A stretch of DNA of 64,000 bases from Homalodisca vitripennis (GCF_021130785.1 NC_060213.1:98944501-99008500); one strand, 5' to 3'. Positions 1 to 11,700 are shown, counted from the stretch's first letter. A program made the numbers and translations. Notes: generated by a model not told the origin, from the sequence alone.

Positions 1-879
1 ATATCAGTGCTTTGTCAACATCCACATAATTGTAGAGAGTGTCGAGGACACTTGGAGTGATATCATATACAAGCCACCGGAAGGATCTTAGTAACCTTTG
101 TTGTCACTGCAGCACTTGTTACGTACGATCTAGCTATTTGCGAAATAAGTACAGTAAACAAGAATGAAAATCGAGTAATGATTTCCATATGTTATGGGTC
201 GTACCCAACTACTATATTTTGATTGACTTCTATATTCGTTACGTTTACCGAAGTTACTCAATATTTTTCTAAAAGTTTTAAGTACGTCAGCATCAGGATC
301 GTGCAGGAACTATCCCGCTAGTGTTTCGGACGACTAATGGAAAATCAGTATATGCCATATATTGAAATATCACAACTAAGTTCTAACTCACAAAAGTGTG
401 AGGTGGAATTTCTGATGGACATCTACTGGCTGCTGGTTGATGCTGTATACGAGGCGAATGCCTTCTATTGCATTCTGCTGATGGCCACTACCTCATATTT
501 GTTCTTCAGTATCGTAATCAACCTATACTATGCTGTCTTGACTTATGAGTCAGGTGACTATATAAAGTTTATATTTGTGTTAACCTGGGCTTTGGGTAGC
601 GTTCGTTACATGGTTGTGATGGTTCGCTCTGGTGCTGACGCTACTAAGTCAGCTGACTAGACGACGATGACGATCTGCAAGACGATCCATAAGGATATTG
701 AACCTGCTATGAGGACACAGTTGGAGAGGTTCCTTCTACAAGTATCTAACGACAGACCTACATTTTGTGCACTGCATCTCTTCAAAATTAAAAACGATAT
801 CCTAACTAACTTGGCAGGAGCAGTGATCACCTATTTGGTAATTCTTCTTCAGTTTTAGAATCAAAACGAGGAAATTTAA
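1..879 (+). pseudogene. GR-1: 5'-cut gustatory receptor pseudogene
   Basis: The window opens inside this gene, at the codon matching residue 103 of the 399-aa GR-2, and it runs to the TAA at 877-879. The conceptual translation matches GR-2 and GR-4 throughout, including the C-terminal TYLVILLQF signature of insect gustatory receptors (ligand-gated cation channels in chemosensory membranes). It is broken. About 16 bp are missing near position 80, which shifts the frame. In-frame stops lie at 220-222 (CGA to TGA), 319-321, 658-660 and 856-858. The last stop falls inside the signature itself. The two longest open stretches are 337-660 and 667-858. No function is expected. The 5' third lies outside the window and cannot be judged. 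Confidence 0.88.
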
Positions 880-914
880 ACTCGAATGCAATCTGTGTTA
901 AGGTTATCCCCTAT

Positions 915-3089
915 ACCACCTAATACAGGTATAACTATTCAATTGGGGCTTTCAATTAAGTACTTTTTAATTTCTATTTCTTATCTCCGTCATAAAAGGT
1001 TACTAAAATATATTTAAGCTTTGATATTGGGAATTATAAATAAAAACATTAGCATTAGGTTATTTATTCCTGTTATTAATAAACGAGCTTTTAATTTCAA
1101 GTTTAAAACAATGATCTGCTATAGCACTGATGATGGCATTCATAATATTATTATTTTGCACTTATTAGAATGTCATTAACAATATCTCCTACTAATAATT
1201 TTTGTGAGAAAATATAAAGTGAATTTATTAGTAATATGGCCTAGCTCAGTTTTAATCCATTAAAAATATACAAAACTTGCTTCATATTTATGAATATACT
1301 TATGTATTCATAACAACGTATTTAAATAGTTACGTATTTTAAACACATTTTTAAAAAATAAGGACTGCAATACTTGTTTCCTAATAATGTCATTTTTTAC
1401 TTAACACAATATAGCTGAAAGATATTTTTACTGATCATTACTGTTTTACAAATTTTGGGTAAACTATTATTATTATAGTTCATAATCATTAGTATGTTTA
1501 ATTGCTTTGGTGGCTATCTTCTTCTTTACGAATGGCTATATTTAACTCGTTTTGAGGTTTATAGCTCAAATGATTAATTATTAGTGTACATACTTGGGAA
1601 AATAATGTTATATATATTTATCAAATGCTTTCCACATGATAGTATAGGCCATGCTGGATTTTAGTGTTGAGCTTGAGCACAAAAGAAAATATTCCACATG
1701 AACAGGTTCATTATGTGATGAAGAATATTTTACTTTTTTTAAATAAGAATACTACTGTACACTCAAATCATTTGTTTCTGTTTCAAATGATGACGTCTGG
1801 TTCTCATCCCTTTTTATACATAGACCATTTACTCTAAACTTGTTATATTAAAGCATTTATATGTTTATTCACATCCACTAAATTGTCTTAAAATTTAAAT
1901 AATCATTTTCTAAATAATTTTCGTGTATTGCTATATAAACACCAATGGAGCTTAAGAGATTGACCAAATTCGCCATTGTAGAAAGGTTAGTATCTTGTAA
2001 TATGTTACATTTACAGAAATAAACATATAATACCTAATTAAATGTTAATTGATAATATCCGTATATTTATAAGCACGATTTTTAATCGAATAATTTTAGA
2101 TTTTGAGGTACACAACCTCATCAAACTTGTTATTTATAAAAAAAAACGTGTCAAATTTGACTTGTTATACATTTTTTCAAATTATTGTGTAGTATAAACT
2201 AATGCATATCTAGACTACTTTTTTAACATAATGGAATGTTACTGGGCAAAAACAATTTGAAGTTATTTTAAGCAGATATGTAGTGATACCAAATTACGCA
2301 TTTAATATTGTGACTTAAGTGCAAGTTGTAATAAATAAACCTTGTTTAAACTCATAATAACAATTTTAAACTTTAGATTAATTGATCAGGCCTTATTACT
2401 GATCTTATAATTATAAAATAAGCTTTATTTGAATATAAAAAAATGAAGTAAATTAAAAAATTCAGATTTTTTTCGAATAAACTATAAATATGATTAAAAT
2501 AAAATAAAACTTTAGGATTTTTATCCACCATTAGTATAAATTAAATATGAGGTCTTCAAAGAGCTTAGGATTTAATATTTTGGAACTTAAAATAGTATGG
2601 CCGCCTGTACGGACGATTTAAAAACGATTTCGCTATGTCGGATCATAAAATATAGGCTATGATTTAGTAGTAGGGTTTCTTGTTAGTTTGGCATTTTTAA
2701 ATAACTCGTCAGTGATGGAGATTGTGTAAGGGAAATCAAGACCTGGGTCTTCACGTCCCGATATAAGAGATATTGCGGGAAAGACTTTTATAGTAGGACC
2801 TTGTAAGAAAGTTATTGTCCCATCTTTACCATCACTTGTCGAGTGGGAAACTATGTCACTGCTGCGGTGCATTCTGTATTACAAGACATACTTATCATTC
2901 ATGACTCGGACGTGTTCAGCCTCCGCCTAGATGTTTGCCATACAGCCTGTGGGTGCATATTTAACATCCTTAACCTGACAAGAACCATTTTCTCTTCATT
3001 AAAAGTGATAACCTTATTTTTTTTTAATATTGTGGATAAGTATTTATATGACAAGGAAAAATAGATCGTTAATTTGTCAAAGGTATATA
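915..3089. repeat. Segmental duplication block, copy 1 (non-coding)
   Basis: This block follows GR-1 and contains no gene that I can support. It aligns in the same orientation with 21912-25382 and, after the large insertion there, with 45208-45344. The shared order includes a conserved stretch around 2595-2650 / 24000-24060 and a short one at 2830-3089. The other copy differs by a SINE at about 22.0-22.3 kb and about 1 kb of extra sequence at 24.1-25.1 kb. Short open frames at 2657-3064 are not conserved as proteins between the copies. Confidence 0.8.
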
Positions 3090-3369
3090 TGTTACACTCA
3101 AACACCGAATTCGGACAATGTCCGAAATTTTTACTCACTCCGCGATGTGGACAACGTGAATTACCCACGTCGCGGATTGAGCATTTTTTTCGGACATTGG
3201 CCGAAGCGAAATACCCAGAACGCGTTGTGGGTAAGCGAAAGTACTCAAGAGACGAAATAAACACGTTCATCGGAGATTGAGCAAAACCATAATACCCATA
3301 ACCCGACGTGGGTAATCTAATTTGCCCACGTCGGGTTGTGGGTATTTGTAATTTGCGCAAACGCCGAAA
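3090..3369 (+). repeat. Ginger left terminal inverted repeat
   Basis: This 280-bp arm matches the reverse complement of 5826-6105. It contains an internal hairpin at about 3293-3345, formed by ACCCATAACCCGACGTGGGT facing its own complement across a spacer of about 10 bases. Related CCCACGTCGCGG-like and ACCCAGAACGCG-like motifs also recur at about 3140-3235. These repeated dyads are candidate transposase-binding sites. Confidence 0.88.
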
Positions 3370-3575
3370 TCCGTTTCCCACAGTCCAGACGTGCAGGTCG
3401 AGACATGCGCCCCCCCCCCACTATCGTCACTGTTAGCAACAAATAGGCCTACTGTCTATTTTCATTGACATTAGTGCACTGTCGTTATACACAAGCAGTT
3501 TTTCTTTGTTCTGTGCGTAAGTGGCGTGTGTTGACTTATTTTAAAGTGCTGTTGTGTTTTGTGATTTTGTTTGAA

Positions 3576-5610
3576 ATGAAGGAATCATTTCACAGTAAAT
3601 TGGAAGATCTGATGTCCAAGAAGAATGGTCTCACAAGTCGAAATTTTATTATCGAGGAGCCACGCTATGAAGAAATTATCAGCGAAGTAAAGGAGGCAAA
3701 ACAGAAGAGGAAAAATGGTCAGTCCTTGATGTCTAAAGATTATCGCCGAATCAATCGGTTTGATGTCATAAACATTGGCGATAAAGAAATGTTGATTGAA
3801 AAAACAACTGAAGAAATGACAGATATAAAATATTTCTGTCGCATTGATCAAATGTATGACACAATTCATTCAGCTCACTTACGAGTTGGTCATAAAAAAG
3901 AAAAAGCTATGGAAGCCGAGCTAAAAAAGAAATTTTGTAACATTACCAGGGAGGTAATTAAAATATATTTGGATCTTTGCGAACCTTGCGCACTTAAGAA
4001 AAAGTCAAAAAGTAAAGGGCTGGTTGTTAAACCCATCATTATGACAGCATTAAATTCACGCTGCCAGGTAAGATATCATAGCATTTCTCTAAATAAGACA
4101 GTTTCTCCTTTGCTGACAAATACCTAAGCGTATTACGCACTGGCAGTTGTTATAATGAGGTATATGGTATAGTTGACATAACATTTATGTTGAGTCGATT
4201 TATGTATTTTTATTGTATTTTAGGTGGATCTAATTGATATGCAATCAGAGCCTGACGGCGAATACAAGTTTATCCTTAATTATCAAGATCATCTCACCAA
4301 GTTTGTTGTTCTACGTCCCTTGAAAACTAAAACTGCTGATGAAGTATCCGACATCCTTTTGGATATATTTTGCTTATTTGGGGCTCCATACATACTTCAC
4401 AGTGATAATGGACGGGAATTTTGTAACCGGGTAAGTGGTAAAAACAAATTACTGTAGTGAAAAGATTCCACCCTAGAATTTAGTATTTTTGTAATGGTAA
4501 TGGTACGGTTTTCAGGTTATCGAGAACCTAGCCAGTAAATGGAGTGCCATAAAACTAGTACATGGAAAACCAAGACACTCGCAGAGTCAAGGGTCTGTCG
4601 AACGGGCCAATCAAGACGTTCGAGATAGTCTTGTGGCTTGGATGACTGATAACAACACCTCAGGATGGGCAAATGGTCTCAGGATCATTCAGAATACTAA
4701 GAACAACAGTTACCACAGTGGGATCAAGAGAACCCCTTATGAGGCAATGTTTGGTTCACCACAGAAAAATGGATTATTAGATTCCCCTTTGACAGCCGAC
4801 GTCGTAAAAAAAATAACTACTGAGGAAGAACTAGAAGGAGAGTTCTCTAAGCTTGAAAAAAGTTTTAATGAAGAAGACAACGAAGAAATAAATGCTGTGG
4901 ATGAAGATGCTTCGGAGATTTTGACAAGGACTGTAGAAAACAATGAACACGTAGAAAAAGAAACTATGTCCAGCGATAACTTAACACTCTGTAATATAGA
5001 TTGTGACAAAGCAATAGATTGTGACAAAGCAATAGATTGTGACAAAGCAAACAGCTGTTTTGAATGTGGTCAGCACATACATTATGAAGTTTTAAATAAC
5101 GAAGACCTAGGCTTACCTTTGTGCACTCTTTGCTCAAGAAAATCTGCCATAGACACAATACGAGAAAACTGTGTAACTGCATTGAAAAGTCAGGCAGCCA
5201 AAATGTTAAAGCGTACTGAAAGAAAATTAACTCCAGTCTCAGTCGGCGATAACGTTTTGGTAAACATTCCTGATGTCGACCGGGGCCGACTAGCTCCAAG
5301 AAATGTAATGGCTGTTGTAATAAATAAGAACGATGATTCCTATACCCTTGGTACAAAGCATGGAGTTCTTGACAAACAGTTTTCCAGAAACCAGTTCCAG
5401 GTAGCTCCTAATAAATTTATTAATAACATCGATGTACCTGATGAACAGCTCAATGTCCGTAAAGAAGCAATGAAGTCATCCGGGTCCAAACAAGGTTTCA
5501 TCAGATGTGGATGCAAGAAGAAGTGTTCGGGCAGATCTTGCAAATGTGTAAAATCAAATTTAAAATGCAATTCTAAATGTCACGGTAGCACTTCTTGTGC
5601 TAACAAGTAA
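3576..5610 (+). CDS. Ginger integrase-like transposase (3 exons, 597 aa)
   Basis: Exons are 3576-4067, 4224-4430 and 4516-5610. Both introns have GT..AG ends (intron 1 begins GTAAGATA and ends TTTTAG; intron 2 begins GTAAGTGG and ends TTTCAG), and all joins keep frame. The product is a retroviral-type DDE integrase used for cut-and-paste transposition in the nucleus. Exon 1 carries an HxxxH..CxxC zinc-binding module (HLRVGH, then LCEPC). Exon 2 gives the first Asp (DLIDM) and second Asp (HSDNGREF). Exon 3 gives the catalytic Glu (GSVERANQ). The C terminus is Cys-rich (GCKKKCSGRSCKC, then KCNSKCHG), as in KRBA2-like proteins. An 18-bp unit is triplicated at 4998-5049 (residues DCDKAI). I chose the Met at 3576 because residues before it look non-coding; an upstream in-frame Met lies at 3465. 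No stop or frameshift was seen. Confidence 0.85.
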
Positions 5611-5825
5611 AGTGAATACTTTCTGAAAAGAACTTTAATAAACATTGAAAGTGGTACATGTGTGAAAAATAACTTTTTTTTCTATTTTCAATAATAAGAT
5701 ACTTGTATTTTACTGTTTAGTTTTTGTTTTGATTGAAATAAATGGAATTTCAAGGAAAATTTGATTTTATTTTACTTGTTATAATGGAATTAGTGTAGGG
5801 TATGGTATGGTTGTGTTTGGAGGCT

Positions 5826-6102
5826 TTTCGGCGTTTGCGCAAATTACAAATACCCACAACCCGACGTGGGCAAATTAGATTACCCACGTCGGGTTATGGG
5901 TATTATGGTTTTGCTCAATCTCCGATGAACGTGTTTATTTCGTCTCTTGAGTACTTTCGCTTACCCACAACGCGTTCTGGGTATTTCGCTTCGGCCAATG
6001 TCCGAAAAAAATGCTCAATACGCGACGTGGGTAATTCACGTTGTCCACATCGCGGAGTGAGTAAAAATTTCGGACATTGTCCGAATTCGGTGTTTGAGTG
6101 TA

Positions 6103-6105
<3 letters not shown>
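5826..6105 (-). repeat. Ginger right terminal inverted repeat
   Basis: This is the reverse complement of 3090-3369 with very few differences. It ends at TAACA, immediately before a CA/TA microsatellite. The open frames seen here on both strands are produced by the repeat itself and also appear in the left arm, so they are not genes. Confidence 0.88.

Positions 6106-6110
<5 letters not shown>

Positions 6111-6160
<50 letters not shown>
6111..6160. repeat. (TA)n microsatellite
   Basis: This is a pure AT dinucleotide run of about 50 bp. A TA run also occupies the paralogous position 45345-45405, so the microsatellite predates the block duplication and has changed in length. Confidence 0.95.
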
Positions 6161-6162
<2 letters not shown>

Positions 6163-6827
6163 TTGTTTGCAGAAAAGTCCCATATGCCTTGTAACATTTA
6201 AAATATACAGTAATATTCTATATACTTATTCTTTACACTTACAATACCCTTTGTTATGCTACTGCAAATTACAGGAAACTTAGTGTTTCAAGAGACGTTT
6301 TAAGTAATCACATTACTAAAAGGTTATTAATTGGTTTTATCTAAAGGAAAAAACTCACAAAGGTTTACTCCTTAAGCATTTAAACATACGTATCGTGTGG
6401 TGGTATCACAGCAGGACATTATATTGCAAGCTTAAATCGTTATTAAAGTTTTATAAATTCTGATTGATATTTCTTGTAATGAAAAGTCGTGTAATTTATT
6501 CCAGTCAAATTACTTCATTTTCAAAATTTTAGTCGGAATTGACAGTTTTTTTTAAGAAAATCCACACTAAAAGGTAACAATAGGTTATTAATAAATCAAT
6601 ATTTATAGTAAAAGTCCAGTGGTATTAAAACCCATTGTGATACATATTTACAAGAAGTAGGAATCACATAAAGTGATTGAATTATTGTAATCATATTTAA
6701 AAATCCATGACAACGAGTGGCAAATCAATTAATATAAATGTCTGTAAGAAGAAAATATCGAACGTTTCACTATGACTAAAGTGTATTGAAGTAAAGCCGC
6801 AAATCACTGTTTGCACAATCCTCCAGA
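6161..6827 (+). other. Upstream region of GR-2
   Basis: This is non-coding sequence paralogous to 45406-46074. The last ~250 bases are also similar to the regions upstream of GR-3 and GR-5, including shared strings such as TGACAACGAGTGG. It presumably holds the receptor promoter; I see no unambiguous core promoter. The antisense open frame at 6697-6939 is a shadow of the receptor. Confidence 0.6.
6662..6678. promoter_or_regulatory. Conserved dyad 166 bp upstream of GR-2 start
   Basis: The sequence AATCACATAAAGTGATT is a dyad with one imperfect pair. The same element, AATCACTTAGAGTGATT, sits exactly 166 bp before the GR-4 ATG. It also lies 185 bp before both the GR-3 and GR-5 ATGs. Conserved symmetry and spacing suggest a transcription-factor site; function is inferred. 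Confidence 0.4.
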
Positions 6828-8027
6828 ATGCAGGTTTTATCAAAAGAAGTAATTTTAACCAGCCATGTTTTTGGGGGATTTTGTTTGACCAACTGTTCTG
6901 TGAAAAACGATGGGCAAGAATTGAGATTCTCCCCATCATGGTTCACATGGAGTTTGATCTCTACAGCAGCTCAAGCGACTCTCCCGTGTTATTGGGTTTA
7001 TCTCCAATACTTAAATACACAGTCCATCTTGCCCTCTTATTGGAACACTAATACTACCACAACAGTAATGATTCTGGAGCATACCTGTTTGTCATTGACA
7101 TCAGTCGTTGTCTTTGTCAGCAATATCAGAAAATATCAGTGCTTTATCAACTTCCACAAAAGAGTAGAGTATATTGAGGACACTTGGAAAGGTATTGGGG
7201 ATCAGCCACCAGACTCCAAAATAAACATCAGGATCTTAGTAGCCTTTGTTGTAACTGCAGCTCTTATTACGTACGATATAGCTACTTGGGGAATAAGTAC
7301 AATAAACAAGTATGAAAATGGAGTAACGATTACCGTATGTTATGTGTCTTACTTAACTACTATATTTCGATTGACTTCTACATTCGTTACTTTTACCGAA
7401 GTTACTCAATATTTGTCTAAAAGTTTTAAATACATCAGCATCAGGATCGAGCGGGAACTTGCACGCCAGCGTTTCGGTCGACTAATGGAAAATCAGTATA
7501 TGCCATATATTGAAATATCACAACAAAGTACCAACTCACAAAAGTGTGAGGTGGAATCTCTGATGGACATCTACTGGTTACTGGTTGATGCTGTACACGA
7601 GGCGAATGCCTTCTATTGCATTCTGCTGATGTCCACTACCTCATATTTGTTCTTTAGTATCGTATTCTATCTATACTATTCTGTCTTGAATTTTTATTCA
7701 GGTGACTACTTAGAGTTAATATGGACGTTTATCTGGGCTTTCGCTAGCATTAGTTACTTGGTGGTGATGGTTCGATCTGCTGCTGACGTCACCAAGTCAG
7801 CTGAAAAGACGACGATGGCGATCTGCAAGACGATCCATAAGGGTATTGAACCTGCTATGAGGACACATTTGGAGAAGTTCCTTCTACAAGTATCTAACGA
7901 CAGACCTACATTTTGTGCACTGCACCTCTTCAAAATTAAAAGCGATATCCTAAATAAGGTGGCTGGAGCAGTGACCACATATTTGGTAATTCTGCTTCAG
8001 TTCCAGAATCAGTACGAGGAAATTTAA
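6828..8027 (+). CDS. GR-2: gustatory receptor, intronless, 399 aa
   Basis: This is an intact single-exon open frame from ATG to TAA. Hydrophobic segments lie at about residues 38-60, 76-98, 134-156, 167-190, 262-288, 295-316 and 374-392, giving seven membrane spans. The last contains TYLVILLQF (384-392), the TYhhhhhQF hallmark of insect gustatory receptors. Its length suits the family (roughly 350-450 aa). These proteins act as ligand-gated cation channels in dendritic membranes of chemosensory neurons; the ligand here is unknown. Insect GR genes usually have C-terminal introns, so a continuous frame suggests an intronless, possibly retroposed, founder. The start aligns with those of GR-3, GR-4 and GR-5. 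GR-4 is the closest relative and the only other intact copy here. Confidence 0.9.
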   Translation: MQVLSKEVILTSHVFGGFCLTNCSVKNDGQELRFSPSWFTWSLISTAAQATLPCYWVYLQYLNTQSILPSYWNTNTTTTVMILEHTCLSLTSVVVFVSNIRKYQCFINFHKRVEYIEDTWKGIGDQPPDSKINIRILVAFVVTAALITYDIATWGISTINKYENGVTITVCYVSYLTTIFRLTSTFVTFTEVTQYLSKSFKYISIRIERELARQRFGRLMENQYMPYIEISQQSTNSQKCEVESLMDIYWLLVDAVHEANAFYCILLMSTTSYLFFSIVFYLYYSVLNFYSGDYLELIWTFIWAFASISYLVVMVRSAADVTKSAEKTTMAICKTIHKGIEPAMRTHLEKFLLQVSNDRPTFCALHLFKIKSDILNKVAGAVTTYLVILLQFQNQYEEI

Positions 8028-9236
8028 ACTCGAATGTCATCTGAGTTTACGTTAAATATAATTGCTGTTTTTTAATTCCAACATAACTGTTATAGCTACA
8101 TGTACAGCTTTGTGTACACACGAATCAATGATGACACAACAGTATTCTTCTTTAATAAAAATGTATGGATTATAGAATAAGAATATTATTCAAATAAATT
8201 TCGTGTGTTCTAAAAAAAATTGAATTTAATTTGCTTTAGCATGTCCTCTAGTCATCATTTTATGTTTCTGGTTACGAGTTTGGCACTTTATAGAAACACT
8301 ATTGCAAACCTATAAATTTTAGAAATAAATAAAATTTTAAAAAATGAAAAGAATTAACCATGACAGCGTATTACGGTCTAATTTTCAACATAGAAAACAT
8401 TAGCTTACTTAGGAGACACCTAGAGCCTTCTCTCTGTCCGTTCTAAGATTTCCAATCAGTACTTACTTTAAAGTTTTTACAAGTTAAAGAAAGTTGACAT
8501 CAGAGAAATAACCTCGGTTGATATTAGATATTTCTTTTGTGCAGTTATCACATAGATAGGTCTCAAATGACAAAATAACTAAGGCATTAAAGAAAGGATG
8601 TAGAAAATTTAATATACGATTTATATTATGCAGTTTTTCATTTACTAGAAGTACAAATTTGAATTATAAAAATTCTATTTTTACATCTGAAAGGCGTTTT
8701 GTTTTGAAATTTGAGATATTTTTATGAATATTATAAATTAAAGATATTATTCCTTTACACTAACCTTCTTGAAATCTGTGTTAAATATTTGTATTGCGTA
8801 ATACATATGGTATTAAGACAGTCCTCTGATTGGCTTCGTTCCGTAGTTATGACGTCGTGAAATACATGACAAAGGAACATTTCTAATAAAAAGTGGTATA
8901 TACCATTGATACTTCTATAACCTTTTCTTATTTATCTTCTATTGAGATTGAAATACACCAAACTGATTTTTTATGTTTTATAAAAATTAAACATTAAATG
9001 AATTTGGATCAGTAACAAAAATAATTTAAATCAGCTGTACACCATAACAACATAGAAATATTGTTTAATTCGCATAATTAAAGGATAAAATAATTTTTCA
9101 GTGTGTATGTGAATAAACAATCTTTATATATAACTAAAAAAAGGGGTTTAGAAAAACATTGAGACTTCATGTTTTTATATTATTTTAGGTACAAAGGCCT
9201 GAACTGCACGTCCGGGGGGCATTGTCAGCACTTCCA

Positions 9237-9850
9237 CACACGTCACCAGAACAGTGCATGTGCACTCATAATATAACATTAGTTTATGCTATGCTGGTAC
9301 TGTTACAGTTTTGTGTAGTGTGAAACCCTATTACACAGTTTATATATGACATGGCCTTATAAGAGCAAAATAAAATTGGAGAAATCAACTTAAAACTACT
9401 CAGTAAGGAAACCTTGTAACACGCAGTCTTGTACCAATAACTTACAAAAAGGGGGTTTGTAATTGGATTTTGCTCAATGTAAAATTAAAAAGCTATCAAA
9501 ACTTAGCTGCCATATAAAATTTGTGTGCCAACCATTGAAATCTTAGGTAATGGCGACAAAGAAACCTAATAGTAGGGTAGTATTGTTGTTTTGCGTATAT
9601 GATACGGCTGATCCCAGCCCATTGAAGGGAGAGGTGAATTATCCAGTTGCTTTAAGATCCTTTTACCTATATCCTGACCTTTACCAATATACAACATTGT
9701 GTATTGTTAATTATTTCTGTTTTGTTCAACAACTTAAGTATACTGCATTACTAAATGCACAAATAACGACCTTAATTAAATTCTGATAGAAACCACACGC
9801 ATTACGCATAAGTGTAACTTGGCATTGTATTACACTATTAAGAAATATAT
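9237..9850 (+). repeat. Sequence with an inverted copy at the window's right end
   Basis: This ~600-bp stretch appears reverse-complemented at about 63370-64000, as well as directly at 54400-54990. Matches include the CACACGTCAC end, the stretch around GGCGACAAAGAAACCTAATA and a CGCATTACGCATAAGTG string. The third, inverted copy shows that the family extends beyond the window in the opposite orientation. Confidence 0.75.
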
Positions 9851-10619
9851 CTTGGATAATCATGATAATTTTTGCTATACAGGCATAGCATTTTAATTTA
9901 TCTCATTATATTTACTCGTTACATATAATTCATTTGTTATATTGTATTTATTTATTAAATATTAATTTTATATCATTATTTGTTTCATAGTATTTATTAT
10001 GTGTTGTTAGCCAATTTTTGTGTATAATTCAAAAATTCGTCTGTAAATTCATTATTACATAAGTTTAAAAAATTACTTAATACTAGTTAATTACTAGTTA
10101 ATTTTGTCTCAAGGCGTTATGGTCGCAGATTGAATTACATAAGTGTGCTGCAGATATCGACTCTCGTTTAATGAAGTTAATATTGCATGTATATAAAATC
10201 GATTGCCATTAATATTTACCACGACACCAAATATTGATATACCTTATGGGAAATAATCCTTGTTTTATTGTTATATTTTTATTACATTTTTTAATTTTAT
10301 AATATTGATTTGTTACGTTACTACAGTTAAATTATTTTAATGTTAGATCGTCATACTTCATTTCTTGTTGTAGGTCTGTTTTGCGGTTTATAGAATTGAT
10401 AAAAATGTTATTACTCTTTAAATTTTGTCGTTATTGTTACCTTGTACTTGATGTTATAGTATTAGCGATGGAAAACAAACAGATTTTTTTATTATTAAGT
10501 GCCACTTTTGTATTTGCAAAGTTTTCTAGAATGATTACGATGGAAATAGTATTACGTTGAAGTTTAATTCTATTTGAATATTAATTTGTGTTGAACATTT
10601 GCAGTAGAGAAAGTTTGAA

Positions 10620-11050
10620 ATATTCTGCTGTTGGACTACAAATGTTTTGATACTTGTACAATAATACTACCGTCTCCTAATTTTCCTGTACGCGCCCTGT
10701 GAGTCTCAATGTGATTTGTGACGTTAATATATATCGATATGTTACTTCAATTAAGAGTTTTGAACTTGAACATTTATGGGCATAAATCCTCACTAATGGA
10801 CAATCATCAAGAGTTGACATAAACGATACATAAATGAGCTATATGTTTTAAAATACAATAATTGCAATTATTATGATAGGCCAATTATTTGACGTCTGTC
10901 ATTTGTTATTAGGGAGCTCCGTGTTCTCCAGATATGTCCAAATCAGCCTATATTTACTCCTAATCCAAGTTATTATTGCACTGGGGAGAATGGCAAAGTG
11001 TAGTTTTCCATATACCTGGAGGTTGGGTTTTAAGTTGGGATGTGTTAACT
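10620..11050. repeat. Recurring non-coding module, copy 1
   Basis: A ~400-bp module runs from a TTGGACTACAAATG-like string through 'CGCGCCCTGTGAG', a TATCGATATG string, a TTAAGAGTTTTGAACTTGAA-like string, 'CCAGATATGTCCAAATCAG' and an ACTGGGGAGAATGG string. The same order recurs at 12235-12590, 18050-18460, 55490-55830, 57030-57380 and partly at 62560-62780. Several copies read AATAAAG in the middle, like a polyadenylated transcript or LINE tail. No protein is encoded. Confidence 0.6.
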
Positions 11051-11389
11051 GATGCAGAACTCTAAACATAAATTATGAATACGATAAAAGAAGGTTTGTG
11101 ACCAGGGGCAACGCTTCCAATACCACGAGAACAAAGGGATGGCGACCGCAACCAGACTTTATCGTCAGAACGGCTCTTACGGTAATACTATACAAGGAAT
11201 AAGAGAAACTAGTGTATATAGACCCAGGATAACACTATCTTTCCCGAGAAAAACAAGGTGTTAGACTTTGAAACGCACTACGCGGTCGGACTTAAATATT
11301 TAAAACTACTCTTCAGGATATATTGTAATATTAAAAACCAGCCCCCCAGAAATTACGCAGTAGTTGAAAAAAAAAACACTTGAAACAAT

Positions 11390-11700
11390 ATTAAAACGAG
11401 AGAGGACCGTAGAGCAGCTTAACTGAGAAGTGGAAGCAACTGAGTCGCACGGCAGGCCAGGGTTCCACTTGGAGTAGGCACGGCACTGGAGGTGCGGGCT
11501 CCAGTATGGTGGTGAGGGAGGCCGGCTCCCATGGCGCAGGGATCTGGTACAGCTGAACTGTTGTGAGTTCATTTGCTTGGCTACACTGTCCACCACATCA
11601 GTGTTGAGACGGCAGGGGAGAGTTTGAGAATTTCTATTGTATGTTTCTGTATACTTGTAGAAAATAAATCTACTGTTTGGCTTTGTTCTGTAGTCCTATA
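11390..11700. other. GC-richer segment of unknown role
   Basis: This segment stands out from its AT-rich surroundings and is closely matched at 56180-56470. A minus-strand open frame at 11306-11596 is not maintained in the paralogue, where a different frame is open, so coding is unlikely. It could be a TE remnant such as an LTR; I cannot assign it. Confidence 0.4.

Larger units (their letters stand above)
3090..6105 (+). mobile_element. Ginger-type DNA transposon, apparently intact
   Basis: This is a 3016-bp element with two nearly identical 280-bp terminal inverted repeats that begin TGTTA and end TAACA, fitting the TGTNR termini described for Ginger elements. It carries one three-exon gene for an integrase-like transposase. 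The paralogous site at 45340-45410 is empty, running directly from 'aatttgtcaa' into a TA microsatellite, so this is an insertion into the GR-2 block after duplication, or a loss from the other copy. A target-site duplication is not readable, because the right flank has become a CA/TA microsatellite (6106-6160). TIR identity and the open reading frame suggest recent activity. Confidence 0.85.

Noticed and set aside
2899..3381. 160-aa minus-strand open frame (and 5802-6194 on the plus strand)
   Set aside because: Both are the same Ginger TIR read in matching orientation; the composition follows the repeat and no coding signature is present.
4737..5570. Minus-strand open frames opposite the Ginger transposase
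   Set aside because: Shadows of the long plus-strand exon 3, with Ser/Leu-rich low-complexity composition.
7754..7978. Minus-strand open frames inside and before the GR genes (also 6697-6939, 14822-15026, 15825-16049, 45944-46186)
   Set aside because: They recur in every receptor copy as antisense reflections of the receptor coding sequence and start region.
11306..11596. 96-aa minus-strand open frame in the GC-richer segment
   Set aside because: The paralogue at 56175-56381 is open in a different frame with indels, so the protein is not conserved.
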